Shown one piece after another: positions 9,561 to 23,399 of a stretch of DNA of 64,000 nt (position 1 is its first letter; each line of letters begins with the position of its first letter). The translations under genes and the position numbers were made by a program. The notes under the pieces were generated by a model. That model ran no database searches, had not been told where the DNA came from, and worked only from the letters and a program-made list of their open reading frames with translations. This DNA is from Endomychus coccineus (taxonomy: Eukaryota > Arthropoda > Insecta > Coleoptera > Endomychidae). Where the stretch lies: assembly GCA_958510875.1 (NCBI GenBank), contig OY294067.1:198149401-198213400 (forward strand), written 5' to 3'.

Positions 9561-12352
9561 CGAGACATTTGTCGAGTTCCAGGTCAGTCCTGGAAATTTT
9601 ATTTGTCCATTTGTCCATACACAAGTTCCGGGACTGTCCCTGAAATGACGTGACTTCCAGGACTTGGTGAAAATATTCACCAATTATATTATAATTTCAT
9701 GTAGGATCGTAATTAAAGTTTCTTCGTCGTAATTTTGATTGAAGTATTTTTTTTGGTGCTGGTTTAGGGATAACTACCATCAGAAATGCGAAGCTATAAA
9801 CTCCATAGTTACACGAAAAGTAAGGGAAGTTGTGAAACGCGGACTTCTCCAACAGTATCTGAAATGTAAGGACGAATTTCAAGGCTCATCAGAATTATTA
9901 CAGTTGGCGGTTCCCTTCTTTCAAGACTCAAAGATAGTTTTTTTTTTTTTTTTTTTCTAATTATATGGCTTTGGTCGTAACCTTTAGTCAACAGCCTCTG
10001 TCACGTACAGCAAGGGTACAATATCAATAATTAATTGGAATAAAAGAATTCAGAATATAGTAAGGGTGCCATTGCCAGCGTCAAAGATAGTTAAAAAATA
10101 AGCTAATAGATGATAGCAGACATCAAAAATGTCCCGGAACTCATCGTTTCACATCTAAGATATCTAGAATAGAGTGATGTTTTGGAAAACTCAGATTTTT
10201 ATTTGTAGGTAGCTAATAATAATCTAAAGTATGAGTTGCCCATCTTATAGAAAGTTGTTGCAAATAGCTTATTAACAGTTAGGTACCACTTGAATATTAA
10301 GGTCACTTTCCTAGTGACTTCACGATGATAAATTCTGTGTTCTTGAAAAGTCACCGTTATGCAAATTTTCTAATACTGATAGACTTGGGAAATGACCTTT
10401 TCGCATCACTTCGTTTTGTTATACATTTTCTTACCAAGTTTTCCAGTCTCAAAGCTGTCGGTTTGCCCAAAAGATATCTCTGATGATGTTGAACGCCGAT
10501 TTCCGGGACATTTTTTGATATGTAATGACGAGATCCAGCTCTCGCTGGACTTTTCGTAGCTTGATGCTTCCCGTGCTTAGAAATAATTTTACAATGTAGC
10601 TGATATATTCCCCATTAATCATGAAAAATTAGATTGACGCCAGTCAATAACATATTTATTCGATGGAAAATTGGAATAAAAATTGTGAAACGCTATAAGC
10701 ACCCAACTATAAGCCTCAAACTTTGGAATATTCTTATATTAATTTATATTTATGCAACCACCAACATTCAAGAACCTATTATTATTTCTTTTCATACCTA
10801 GATACTTTCGTGCCCGAAGTTTTAAATTCGAAGCTACGTCGATAGTTACATACACGAAAAACGAAAATTAGAAAACATGTAATAGTTTGTTCAAATGCAA
10901 AGCGCGAACTTCCGCGACAGTTTCTGGTATCTAAGGATTCCAAACCTCGGCAGAATAACAGATCTGCAAAGTATTATATCAATTTTTTGAGTAAGTCTAA
11001 ATACGGAAAGCATAGAACTGCGAGAATCCTGAGGCGTGGACATGTCACATGTCAATATGTATCAAAAATATGTCTCGGATATTTTTACGGGTTGATGAGA
11101 TATTTGAAAATTGCTGAATTTTTTCTTATGACGTAATTTTTTGGATATCGCAAAATGAATCGTACAGGGTGAGCGAAACTCGATGTCTCAGCTCTATTAT
11201 AGGAAAAGAAAAACAACGAAAAAATTATATTAATACAAATAATACAAGCCGAATCTGCATATTTATCCAAATTGGAAAACTGAAGTAGATGTCATCGAAT
11301 GTTTTTGCCGGAAACTTACCTATATTTTTGCATATTTAGAAAGAGCTTATTTTTCTGAAAAAACTGTAAAAAAAACATTTCAACCTTCTTCCGATAAAAA
11401 ATTATAAACAATTTTGTCGCTTCTGTGGTTAATTGAACATTGTTTATGAATGGTGGCAGACTGTACTAAAAAGCTTTGACTTTTACAAAAGTCTTAGTTG
11501 CGGGTATTTTGCGGTGACACAATAAATTGAACTACAAACTAATATTACGATAATAATATCTTCAATGAGCGAGCACTCCACAAATAGGTAGTGTTATGTC
11601 GCTGCGATTTATCACAAAATCAAGAAATCGAGGAGTGAGCCACCGCACTTATACCAGCGCTTTTTGAGGCAGTCGCGCCGCCTTGTTTTGAGCTGCCGCG
11701 CCCTGGTATTGACGATGCCGTGCGGCTTGCTGGCACGTAGACGTAGCTACAACATTGTGTGCTAACAAACATTATCAATATCAATTAGTATTAATTATTA
11801 ATTAAACATCAAAAAACATATATGTTACTACTAGTGCTACAGAAAGAACTCCGTTCTACTTCTCCTACTGAAGCCTCACGTAATAATTCTCTAGATAGTT
11901 CATCGTAAGCATATCTGTTCTGTTCAATCAATAATTAGTAATAATATTGAGTATTACGTGATAATGTTTAATTAACTATCGATACGACAAAATTGCTTAT
12001 AATTTTTTAACGGAAGAAGATAGCAGCATTGAATAGATCTTTCCCGTCAATATCTGATCTATTTTCATATATTAACTTGTGTTCTAGGTTGAGACAATGT
12101 GCTTTTTTAGGTATCTCTCCAATGCCCTCCAACTATCAATGTCTTGCAAAAATGAAAACTTACTTGTTGTTGTGCTCTGTTGATAAATCGAATTCTTCAT
12201 TTAATAGTAAGATCGCCATGCTAAGTAGCAAGATATAAGAATTTACTTTAAATTTTGTTTTCGAATCTAATATGGGCTCATCTGCAGCCCATAATCAAAA
12301 TGTATTTTTCGGAGACGTGAACAAGCAGTTTCGGCGAATTCAGGTCTATATT
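9561..12352. other. no gene recognised
   Basis: Short ORFs only, without recognisable motifs. It contains a poly(T) run at 9938-9957 and GC-poorer intergenic sequence. An 11.6-11.75 kb stretch is locally GC-richer (GCCGCGCC, GTGCGGCTTGCTGGC) without a coding signal that I can support. Confidence 0.5.
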
Positions 12353-13605
12353 CTAAATCTTCAGCAATTGATTTTGAATCAAGTAGCAATTATTCAGAAG
12401 CACTGTGCTGTATACGCCTAAGTTTTTTTCGACCAGATCGATCATTTTGACCGCCTCTGAAAGAATAGTGTCTGACTTTTGCAAAGTTTCGATTACAGTA
12501 TTAATTTTGGATAAAATGTTGTTCCATATTACAACTGAACATACGAACCTATAAGACTCCAGTTTTAACATTAATGAATTCACCATGTTCCTTGCATCAC
12601 TATCATACTTGTCATTGATGAAAATAGTGTATAATGCCTTGTACATTTTATTAAAATTAAAGCAAAGAGGTATTATAGCATCAACTCTTCATTCCCATCG
12701 CGTATTTGGAAGAGTCAAAGTAGATATATGGTTCGTAATGATATCGAAACGTGAAGTTGATGGCGAAAAAATACATATATTTCCTGAACAATAGAAAAAC
12801 AGTTTGAGATTCTCAATGAGCTTTTATCGGCACCATTTACTACCAAATTAAATGTTCATTTTTCCTCTCATGTTTGCACCATTATCATATCCTTGGACAT
12901 GTAAATCTTCTAGTTCAATATTGCATGACTTTCAGAAATTCAACAAATAATTTGCTAACCCTTGTCCAGTAGTATCAGTAACAGGTAACAAACCTAAAAA
13001 TTCTCTCACCTCAGCAAGTTTTCTTGACGTTTTAAAATAAACAAATCTCACAATAACAGTAAGTTATTCTTTGTGTGAGATACGTGTACAATCTAGAATC
13101 ACAGATTAGTATTTAGATTGTTTTAGAAGATCAACTATAGTAGTTTCAGTTTTTTCAGGAATTAAATTAATCAATTCATTTTGAATATTGAGGCCCAGAT
13201 GATGGGGCATGCTGAGCATTTTGAATTCGAGCAATGTGTTCTGTTAGTATATTATCACAGTTAGAAATACATTCTACTAACTTTAAAGAAAATTTCCTCT
13301 ATTTGAGTAGAATAATTTTTCAGAAGATCCTCTAAAAATAAAATTCTGACCATCTAGAAACTGTATGATTTCGATTATCCTCTCAAAAACTGCCTCTTTT
13401 TCTCGCAGCATATTCGAGCCTAATTAACAGAGTCTACTATTTGACCTTTTACTAAGTCATTTTTAGGTCTAAGTATTTTTTGAAAGAAAGTATGTGACCT
13501 GAACCCTTTTCGTCTATGTCCTGATTTTGTGGTGGAAATGTTCCTAGTTCGTATAAATAAAAAAGAATTTTTAGTGTAAGCTAACGATATTACATAAGGA
13601 AACAA
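12353..13605 (-). pseudogene. hAT-like (ZMYM1/TTF-domain, DUF4371) transposase ruin
   Basis: Reading leftward from about 13605, broken frames give the order expected of ZMYM1-like/DUF4371 hAT transposases. There is an Ile/Cys-rich SVILDCTRISHKE block near 13110-13070, a VRFVYFKTS segment, a DTTGQGLANYLLNF block near 12990-12950, and then LEDLHVQGYDNGANMRGK near 12925-12865. This last block is the strongly conserved RGQxYDNGANMxGK motif. Further on come WNNILSKINTVIETLQKSD near 12520-12465 (family WxxILxxVNxVSKxLQ). Several stops interrupt it. Terminal inverted repeats were not found. Confidence 0.7.
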
Positions 13606-13990
13606 CAGATGAGTACCACGAGGTATAACGGCGTAAAAACTGATTGGGTTCGAGGGTTTCGATTAAATCATCTTATTGATTGTTGGTTTTCCATAGTTTG
13701 ATGCAGATACATTCTCTTCTCCCAAACATATTTGTTTCACGTAGTTTATTGAATTTGAAATTATAGAGTTCGAGGGAGGCGATTCTATCATCTTATTAAA
13801 GCAGATCGTTGGTTTTTCATAGTTCGACGGACATGAGTTCTATTTTCCCAAACAAATCTTCATTACGTAGTTTGTTTGTTGAATTTATAATGTGACAGAG
13901 AGTGTAGCGAGGAAGCCATAAATCATAATCTCTAATAAAGAGGCGACCCAGGTACCCTTTGCTCAAAAACGGACCATCGGCTTTGCATTG
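13606..13990. repeat. dispersed repeat family D, two partial tandem copies
   Basis: The block GTTCGAGGG...GCGATTCTATCATCTTATTAA...CATAGTT occurs twice here (about 13650 and 13770). It occurs again inside the copies at 23400-24060 and 25889-26560. Confidence 0.6.
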
Positions 13991-16900
13991 CACTATTTAA
14001 CAATATTTCTTCGTGAATATAATAATGTCCTCTTTTTGTTCGGTGTAAAATATAATGTGTAAGAAACTGAAAACCATTGAATTGGAAAGAATTGAAACTC
14101 GATCTATAAGATTGTTCTGCTTAAATAATAACAGATTCTTATTACAAAGGCCAGGTCTTATACAAATTTAACTTTAGTGCAATTCTAATAGATATTGAGT
14201 TGCATTGTATTTTGATGTGAAACTTCTGATAAAGAATTATCTCTTCGAGTCAAATTACTTCTAAGCTCTCCAGAAAAATCATGAAGTTCATCTAGGTACT
14301 TCTGTTGAATTGGAATAAAAATTTGTCAATTCATAATACATGAAAAAATTATTTTATAGACTGCTTTTATACGGGATTCCGAAATAAATTCATGCATGTA
14401 TTCCTTTGATAACCAATCTGATGTGTAATATGTCCTACTACCTTATTTTTCAGGAACTACAATTAATTATGCATGTGGAACAAGTAAAAAATTTCAAAAC
14501 AAAAAATATTGTTTACTCAAGTTACAGCTTCATTTATATGGTATAAGTCTGCATTGGACACCATTTAAAAGCATTTTAGTTCCATACGCCTTCAAATTTA
14601 AATTGACTTCCAAATTTTTACATGGCTGAATTGTATTCCTTCAAATTCATTTCAATGTGAAAGACTGTTAGCATCCGAAGCTTTAAGATACCATGTAATT
14701 TTATGAGAACCGTGTTTTCCGTTGAAATTGAATTCATGTGCCTCATTTTCGGAAAAACTATCTACAACATATACCATAGGTTCCTAGATGAACGTCAAAT
14801 ATCAATGCCGTTGAAATATAACAAACATATATTGCAAAAGTTTGATTCAAATTGCCGTATGACACTAAGCGTTGAGCATTTTAGTAAAATCGAGAGAATT
14901 GTTTGAAGAATTTTGTAGTGTCAGACCCTTATTAAACATTTTTTCAATTTTCTTAGTAAAGATTTATGTTTTTTTCCGTTACTGTTCTATCAGCAATTCC
15001 CACCTCACTTCTTCATCTTCCATGCTGGAAAAGGTGTTGAATTATTGCAACTCTCAGAAAAACAATTAAACATCTCGTTTTTGAGATACAGAGAACAAAC
15101 TTGCTTTTTTAAATAATAGAATGCCCTCAATATTTTTCAAAGTCATAAAAATATATACGGCATTCCGTTTAAAATAATGCAAATGCATAATTTAAATGGC
15201 CAGAGGACATTTTGTTTGTTCCAATAGATTTTACTAGTCCTAACATCTCTACACATTGTCATGTATGTTATAAAAAATAAATATTTTCTATCTTTATTTT
15301 TCAATAAATGTTACGTACTACCTACATCTTTTCTTAATCCAATAGTTAGGATTCATAAAATATCCTTGGGGGTTTCACCAGAAACTTTTGCTAAAATTGG
15401 AAATTTAAAAAATCACTGGGATCCTTGATTCATGAACATTCCCTATTTGCGACCTCTTATATTATAGGCAGTACCTTAGCTAACATAACCTACACTTCTC
15501 CCAAAAAACTTTCTCTCTTATGTTTTGCTTGATGAAATAATAACGTGGTAATTAACATTTGAGAGATAACTGTATAATAAAATTCGTTCGAAAGCGCTAT
15601 TTGATGCAACTCGTTTTAGGTTTGAGAACAATAAATTTATTTGGAAGCTTATGTTATTATCAGTGACTAAGAATTTATCACCTAGATCGCAGCTGAACAG
15701 GGCTTTACCACAGACAAAATTCAGAATAAATGAGGGTTTCAACGGAAGAAAACATTCCTGCAATAGTTTATTAAACTATGAGACAATTTTGATGAAAACG
15801 AGAAATTATTCTGAATTTGGAATGTTAAAAGGACTTAAAAACAAATGTGTTACTTGTGAAGATCACCAACGTGCTACAGGAATATTATATCCCCTGTATA
15901 GATCCCTGTCCTGACGTGGCTGGAGGCATAGGGATCCGAAGTCAGTTCACTACAGGTTTTGACATGTTGGAGCTCTTCAGGTGGTTAGTTTAGATTACGA
16001 ATATCTTTACAAGAGTTGCAATATGGTTGGTGATAGTGAAAACCTACATTTTCATATTTTCTCTCAACAAACAATTGAGAGATAAAAAGTGTAGTCCATT
16101 GCCGGAAGTGATATGGACATGTGTCCTCGGAGTAGTTTTTTCTGATGTTCTGAGGGTTTTCCGTTGAGTGGGCGCATACTGATCTAACTCAGCTGGCAAT
16201 TGAAAGTTAAAAGTACTAAGATTCTGATTTGGTACATATTCTCCGGCCAGTCGTTTTCTCCAATGAAGAAGATTCCGACGGAAGCGGGTATATTTTGACA
16301 GGACCTGCCCAAACCTTATTTTTTCCTACTACCGCCCGCCGTTCGTGAGATATACACACTAGTGCGTAGAGTAACGTCAATAAGGCTAAAAAAATAATGG
16401 GTCTGGACATGCAAAAATATACCTATTTTCGTCGAATTCTCCTAGTTTAGAGAATAGTACTGGCCAGGAAATTTGTATCGAATAAGACTCTACAAACTTT
16501 TAACTTCCAATTCCCACCTCAAACCAATGTCGGAAAAGCCGTATTGTTTTGTAATTTCTATCTGTGTAACGCAAATTGCGATGTCATCCTAGCCCTCGAC
16601 AATAGCGGCCGGCGGTCGCCATGGCAACTCTGGTAATATATTTTGGCCGCCTCTCTCGGTCTATACAAGATGCATCATTTCAAAAAAGTGTATTATTTTA
16701 AAAGATATATTTTACAGTAGTTGAAAAAAATTTGTTTGCAACTTGTGTGTAAAGTAACTTTTTTGAAACACTAGTAGTATTTTACCCTTATTGCGGTCAC
16801 TTTACGCACTGTTGCGTAAAGAATTTTTCTTATGCCATAGTGCGTAAAATTAATCTTCAAGCACTGTACGGCGAGAGTGAAGTTGGTACTTCTTGGGCGG

Positions 16901-17150
16901 TAGTAGGAAAAATGTTTTTGAACATGCTGATTTAGATACGTCTGAAAATGTTTGTACAACTTCAATAAAGTAAATTAGTCGTAAACTATTGCAGAATTTT
17001 GTTCGTAAATGAGTATTTCTGAAAATATGCAATTTTTGTGTTTTTACAGTTTGCCCGATTATCTAATACTAAAAATTAATTCTCATTCAGCTGCATGCTA
17101 ATAGTATTTGTTGTTGTTGATTAATAACAAACAGTAACAACTGAATTACT
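13991..17150. other. no gene recognised
   Basis: AT-rich sequence with only short unrelated ORFs. I see no motif, tRNA or clear repeat structure. Confidence 0.5.
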
Positions 17151-17154
17151 TGAA

Positions 17155-18150
17155 TATTCATTTTCTTGTTCGTCCACACAACGTATATAATGCAAAAAAT
17201 ACTATTACATCAACTATGTTCCAATGTAAAAAAACAATTTTTTCTTAAAAAGGAGTCTTTATTTTATCGAAAGATATTGAGTCAATATAGGTATTTGTTT
17301 TATAAAAGCATGAACCCATATATTCAGTTGTCCCGGAAGTCGCCATTAGAGAAATAACAACCAAAAAGATATTTTTCTCAATTCTAATTTATTGTACTAT
17401 GCACATACAAGAAAATTACTGTTTACGTTCGGAAGACAATATATGCGAGATCCTAGCAATTTGAAATAAGTATATACAGGGGCTTTAAGTTATTATCCTG
17501 AATTTTATATTAATGTCCCGGAACACGTCAATACGACCTTGTACGTTGAACAATTTACAAAAAAGTATACATAGAGGTGAATATGAGCTAATTGTGAAGG
17601 GAAACCAAATGTATACCCATTTCTGTAAGAAAATTTGTAGGGCACAAAATGACCCAGAACAAATGATGACAATTTGAATATTTAAATATTCATTTTCATA
17701 TTCGCCCCTCCAACGTATATAATGCAAAAAATACTATTATGTCTACTATGTTCTGAACTAAAAAATTGTTTTTTTCAGAAGTGTTTTATCGAAAGATATA
17801 GAGTCAAAATAGGTCTTTGATTTGTAAAAGCATGATCCCATATATTTAGTTGTCCCGAAAGTCGCCATGAGAGGAACAACCACCAAAAAGATACTTCTTT
17901 GAAATTCTAGTTTATTGTACTATACATATTTGAGGAAATTACTGTTTATGTTCAGAAAACAATACATGTGAGATCCTAGCAATTCGAAATAAATATGTAC
18001 ACGAGTTGTTATCTTGAATTTTGTATTAATATCCCGGAATACGTCAATACATCACTGTACATTGCAAAATTGAAAAAAAAAAACGTATACATAAAGGTAA
18101 ATATGCACTATTTACGAAGGAAAACCAAATGTATACCCATTTCTGTTAAA
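17155..18150. repeat. tandem duplication of a ~530-bp unit
   Basis: The segment beginning CATTTTCTTGTTCGTCC at 17159 recurs from about 17690 (CATTTTCATATTCGCCC). The shared order is CAACGTATATAATGC, AAAAAATACTATTA, GTTGTCCCGGAAGTCGCCAT and ATACCCATTTCTGT. The copies are diverged, so it is an old duplication. Confidence 0.75.
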
Positions 18151-18178
18151 AAATTACCCAGAAGTCGTCGCTTGACAT

Positions 18179-18180
18179 AG

Positions 18181-18275
<95 letters not shown>
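18179..18275. repeat. (TA)n microsatellite
   Basis: About 95 bp of TA repeats, interrupted once by TG, next to a PLE pseudo-LTR. Confidence 0.95.
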
Positions 18276-18276
<1 letters not shown>

Positions 18277-18512
18277 TGTATTGGGTTGCCGGGATATACT
18301 CCGCGTTGTCGTAGATTGGTTTCGATAGAAACCGTTGATATGACGACGTTTCGGCACAATCTCATGTGCCATCTTCAGGTCTTCTCTTCAGGGCTGCTGC
18401 TCTGCTTCGAGTTAACCAATCTACGACAACGCGGAGTATATCCCGGCAACCCAATACGGCATACAACGCCCGCGGAAACCTGAAGCAGAACATATATATA
18501 TATATATATATA
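18276..18512 (-). repeat. PLE pseudo-LTR family A, inverted pair fragment with (TA)n
   Basis: This is the reverse complement of the pseudo-LTR at 3330-3475, followed at 18412-18490 by a direct-orientation partial copy (CTACGACAACGCGGAGTAT...) and a second TA tract (18491-18512). The head-to-head layout resembles that at 4336-4613. Confidence 0.6.
18345..18378 (-). ncRNA. hammerhead-ribozyme-like core in PLE pseudo-LTR
   Basis: CTGAAGA, a perfect six-pair stem GGCACA/TGTGCC with loop TGAGAT, then GAAACGTCGTC, where GUC would be a good cleavage triplet. The stem differs from family C (GGCAAA/TTTGCC) by a compensatory C-G to A-T change, which argues for a conserved RNA stem. Stem I pairing is not evident to me. 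Confidence 0.45.
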
Positions 18513-19640
18513 GATATATTTTTAGCTTGAATACAAAGAAAACATATTTCTTTAACGGATCTTGCTCAACCACATTCTTTGGATAATTATGCTTTGCTTC
18601 ATAGTTATTATTTCTTATTAATTCAAGACGGTTCTTTCGGTTCCGAGATCCTCATGTAATATATTATGAAAGCATAAAGGAAGATGAGATATTATGTAGG
18701 TACATATATTTATACTCGAATAGGAATAAAAACATATTGATTCAACAGATCTTGCATTTGGTAAGATTATCAAATATTCATATGAGTACATTAATGCAAG
18801 TCCCAGAATCTGTACAGCTTTCTCACTTATCATGAACATTTTTAAGCAGCTTACCGGAACAGCTCTGAATGCGGTAAAACACACGAGCCGAATGTACCGT
18901 TAGACACATTGTCAGTTCATACATATATCTCACATTTTATAATTCAACAGAGTAACTCATAAGGTCGTAGTTTCCACGCACCCCTTCAAAGTCGTTTAGA
19001 TAAGCTTTAGTTTTCTTTTCTTGTCCCTTTTTGCTAAACTACCATCTTGAATATATCCTATCTTAGTATTTTATAGAACATTCAGATATCGTATGGAAAT
19101 AAGGAAGGAGATATTGTGTTATACATATCAACAGTTTTTCCGCATGAGTCACTGAGCACAGCATAATGCATTTGGCAGTACGAATTACGACTTTTCATAA
19201 TAGTGGGATCAGTTTTTCAGGAGATATACGTATGTCTATGCGGAATTAGCTGACGGTTTTTCAGGAATCTTATATGGGCTGGAAATAGCTGGACATACAT
19301 ATTCATATGTCTATGAGTTAGTACCTGGACAAATATTAAAATGTCATTCTGAGCATATTATGATACTTCGAAACGCAGTAGTGGCAGCAAATTAGTGAAT
19401 GCGCTTGAAGGAAAAACGTTTATCAAATATCCTTAGGTAGTATATTATACAAGGTTATAAAAGGAAGGTTTGGAAAAAAACTGAATTCTTGTTTGGTGAG
19501 GTGCTCTTGTTTCCAATATAGTCAAATAAACAAAATGCAAATTGGTAGTCCAAGAAGTGTTCAAATACTAATGATGAAGCATCCTAGAGTAAAATACTCC
19601 GAAAGAAAAATACCTCTCCGTTCGAATTTCCAGGGGAGGG
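18513..19640. other. no gene recognised
   Basis: No coding or structural signal that I can support. Confidence 0.5.
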
Positions 19641-19649
19641 ATCTTTGAG

Positions 19650-22185
19650 AGGGTTAACATTGAAGAATATAAACTTGAAGATAGACCTCTGTAACATCCG
19701 AGGTCTTACCAAAAATGTAAACGATGCTCATTACTTCCTGCAGACCTGAGATACTGACCTTAAGTGAGACACAGGTCAATACATTCACCAACACTACCTA
19801 TATGCTCTGTGCTGGCTACTAGCTCCACGCTCGTTTCAGATTTATAGAAGGTACCTCCATTCTGGAAATGCTCTCTCATGTCACCGAGAGGAGAATCTAG
19901 AACCACAAGAATTCGATATAATGTGGTTCAACCTTGATAATCACAAACAGACAAACTTTTTCTGTTGTCTTCTTCATCACCACATGAATCAGTCCATGGT
20001 GACTTCTTTGAATTAGGTTCTCTGAAAGTTGACCTCATGTGATCGAACTATACAGCAGCTGAAATTACCATCATGGGTGATTTACAACTCCGCTTGGCTT
20101 GGCTTGGATGACGCAGGGTGACATGCTAAGGCCTTCGTCATTGCATACGGTATCGAGCAGTTAATTAATGAACCAACACACATTCCTGATAACAAATATC
20201 ATTATGTCAATACGCTTGACTTGTTTTTCACAAACTATCCAGATCCCTATGAAGTAAAGGTCCGTGCACCAACGGGAAACTCTTACCATTCTCTCATCAC
20301 TACGAAATGTCGGTATCTCACTCCACGAACCAATAGAACACCTTCACGCACAGTTTGGCATTACAACTCGGCCGACTGGGACGGTCTTCGCATGTTTTTC
20401 TTCGAATTTTTCTTGGAGAGGCGTAAGTTTTGTATCTGGTGAACCAACACAATGTACCCCAGAGATCTCGGATATCATTAGGCTGAGAATGGAAACTAAC
20501 CTACCCCATATACACACATGACTATCATCTGGTGAACCATGGTTCAATAAAATCTGTTTTAGACCCGTGGCATGAAAACAAACAGCATACCGTCGTTGGC
20601 GAGGTAACCCATTTCTAGAGACCAGAACAAAACATGTTGCAGCCAGAAATATGTGCAATGAAAAAATAAGCGTTTCGAAAGAGGCACATAATGCCAAAAT
20701 AAGATCAAAGCTCATCGAATGCCCAAATGGGTCACGTTCGTTTTGGATTTTCGCCTAAGCCGTTGGTAGGAATTTCACTTCCAGTTCATCCTCTTCCCTA
20801 ACCATAGATGACGGCACACTGGCTACTACACCACAAAAAAAAGCCAACCCTTTTGCTCTATTGTTTACAGCAAAGTCCACTTCGGATGCACAAGGGAACG
20901 AGCCTCCGACTACTGCTGTCATCGATGGACATATGCCTGGAATTTTTTTACGTCAGCGCACTATTAGAAGTATTTTGCTTGATCTCAATACCAAAAAGTC
21001 TATGAGGCTAGACGGAATTCCATCTGTCGTTCTCAAGGAATGTGCTCCTGAATCGAAACCAATTTTCTGCAGGTTGCTTAACATTTCATACAAACTTGGT
21101 GGGTTGCCTTCCAGCCGGAAGACAGCTAGAGTGCAAGTTCAAAAAAAGGAAAGAAGACCCTTCCTAATAATCATAGACCTATCGCACTATCACCTTCGAT
21201 CTCTGAAGTGATGGAGAAAGCAATCGAGCTCATCGAATACCTAGATAACTACAAAATTGTGAATGACTGGCAATACGGCCTTCATCAGCAGAGATCAACA
21301 GGAGACCTACTTGCCTACGTGATACATGTATAGCAGAAATCTGTTGAAAAAAATGAAGTATTCCAATTTCAATTATTCGTGTTTCGTTCGTTGTTGTCGA
21401 CTTGAATCATGCAATGATATATAATGTGATAATCTATTAGAGCTTAATGCAACCAAAACTCAAGCTTGCGTCTCCTCCAGGAAGGCGAGTTACACAATCC
21501 CTAATATGATGATGTCAGATGCAACCATTCCTATGAAGTCTTCCATAACAACGGTCGGGATCACCACCAACAGCGTCCTCTCATGGGGCGATCATGTGAG
21601 GTTCATTGCGAGAACTTCAAAAAACGTACCAACTTCCGTGCCAAGGGCTACTTCACATCTCAGCAGCTCCTCATAACCTACAGAGCACAGATATTCGACC
21701 TGTCTTGGAGTACTGTTCACATGTTTGGAGTACGGCTTCGAAACATACGCTGAAGCACTTGGATTATATCCAGAAGAGTGTTATCCGATTGATTGATGAT
21801 GTCACACTCACGAGTTCATTGACCTCTCTAGAACACCGTAGAAAGTTCTTTCTCTTTTCTATAGATCTTTCCATGGTCGGTATTCATCAGATATCTTGTC
21901 TGGTATTCCACTACGAGAGATTCCAGATGGGCGAACTAGACGAGCTCAAACCTTCACTGTCAAGCTCGAGACCTGCCGAACTTCTTTCTACCAGACTTAA
22001 TTTTTTTATCGCACAGCGAAGTTGTGGAACTCTCCACACAGTGAAGTCTTCCAGCTACGCCTGTAATTTCCAAACTACCGAAAAAAATAAGAATGCAAAT
22101 CTCCTCATCCTACATTCTATTGCTGGCTCTCATGATGTTTATCGAACATTATAGGTTTCCCTCTCGTGTAGTCAAAGTATAACCA
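19650..22185 (+). pseudogene. jockey-like LINE, degenerate EN-RT copy (LINE-1 of window)
   Basis: Broken frames give a non-LTR retrotransposon ORF2 in order. The endonuclease start NIRGLTKNVNDAHYFLQT is at about 19690-19750. Endonuclease-end DLFFTNYPDPYEVKVRAP is near 20220. The RT thumb/fingers show LNTKKSMRLDGIPSVVLKEC (20985-21050) and an NHRPIALSP equivalent near 21175, followed by IVNDWQYGLHQQRSTGDLL. The C-terminal domain reads RPVLEYCSHVWSTASKHTLK, SVIRLIDD and LTSLEHRRK (21690-21850). The 3' end, near CATTATAGGTTTCCCTCTCGTG (22148-22170), is shared with the fragment ending near 52885. Many stops and frameshifts; no YADD box is readable, so the palm is deleted or ruined. Confidence 0.8.
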
Positions 22186-23399
22186 AAATCACATCATATG
22201 GATTTGGATTGTTGATTAAATAATGAGGACTAAGTCAAGCGCATTGGCATAATGATAGTTGTTAGCAGGGATCCGTATTGGTTACATAAATAACTACTCG
22301 AGACTGGAGATTTTGAAAAGATGTTTGCGGTCAGTTGCGAGAGGTGGAATATAAATAATGATCAAAGAATATAAAAAACAGTTTTTTTTGCTTCTAACTC
22401 TCGAACAGTTGCTGCTATTGAAAAACGTGAGCAGTATTGGCTTCTAGATACTTAAAATGGCTACAAAATGAAGTAGGTTGGGTTAAGCTTTGTTCAGATG
22501 TTTGCTTGCAAAACTCAAAAAACATGAAATTTTAGACTCATTTCAAATTTCATATAATTTGATAACTTGTGCTTCTAAATATTTGTGGTGCAGCACTATT
22601 TGAAGGTCTCTATATGCTTTATAAGTAGTATATTTTTCGCTTAAAATATTAACTAGTCTTTGTAGAAAGCTATTTGTTATAAATAAAAATTGACTTTTGA
22701 AGTTCAATTTGTTCCATAATGACTTTGAAAATTAACTGAAAAACTCAATTTTAAACTGGGCCAAATTTTGTAGTCTTATGAGTTTGCAAGTAAACAAATA
22801 ATCTAATTTTAAGTCATTCATTCGATAGGTATTTCTAATACACAACTTTCAACTAAGGAACATTCATCTGTGGCAGCCCTCCTAGATCATATATTTTAAA
22901 CATTAATTATGTTACAATTTCAATTATTCATGTTTCGTTCGTTGTGCGACGTGGGCATTTTAATTGCAATCAGTGCGATAAAGATGGTGAGTGCTTAGAG
23001 CAATAGTTTTAGAAATCCCAGGCTTCAATTAATGTGAATTAGTTTTTAAACGTATTCTGAAGATTGTCGTGAGGACGAAACGAACCTAAAGGCGAAAAAC
23101 ATAGTAATTATATGTGTTTTTATGACCTATTTCCCTAGAATTTACATATAAGTAATAACAGATAATGTCAATTATTGTTTAACAATAATTCTACATTTGT
23201 TTCATCATATTTCGAATGAGATTTGGAATAATGCACCTTGAGCTTCTGTTAGTATACTATTCTGATGTATAATTATTAGCATTGAACATAAAAGATAATC
23301 CATTCTTGTTATAGACCGGTAAATACAGATTAATTCAGAGTAGGTAGTTTCATTTGAGATAGGTACGTCGCCCTTATATCTAGAATCCTTGAACAAACT
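22186..23399. other. no gene recognised
   Basis: AT-rich sequence. A 30-bp stretch containing CATGTTTCGTTCGTTG at 22926 recurs near 21380 (GTGTTTCGTTCGTTG), suggesting a repeat scrap. Nothing else is supported. Confidence 0.4.
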
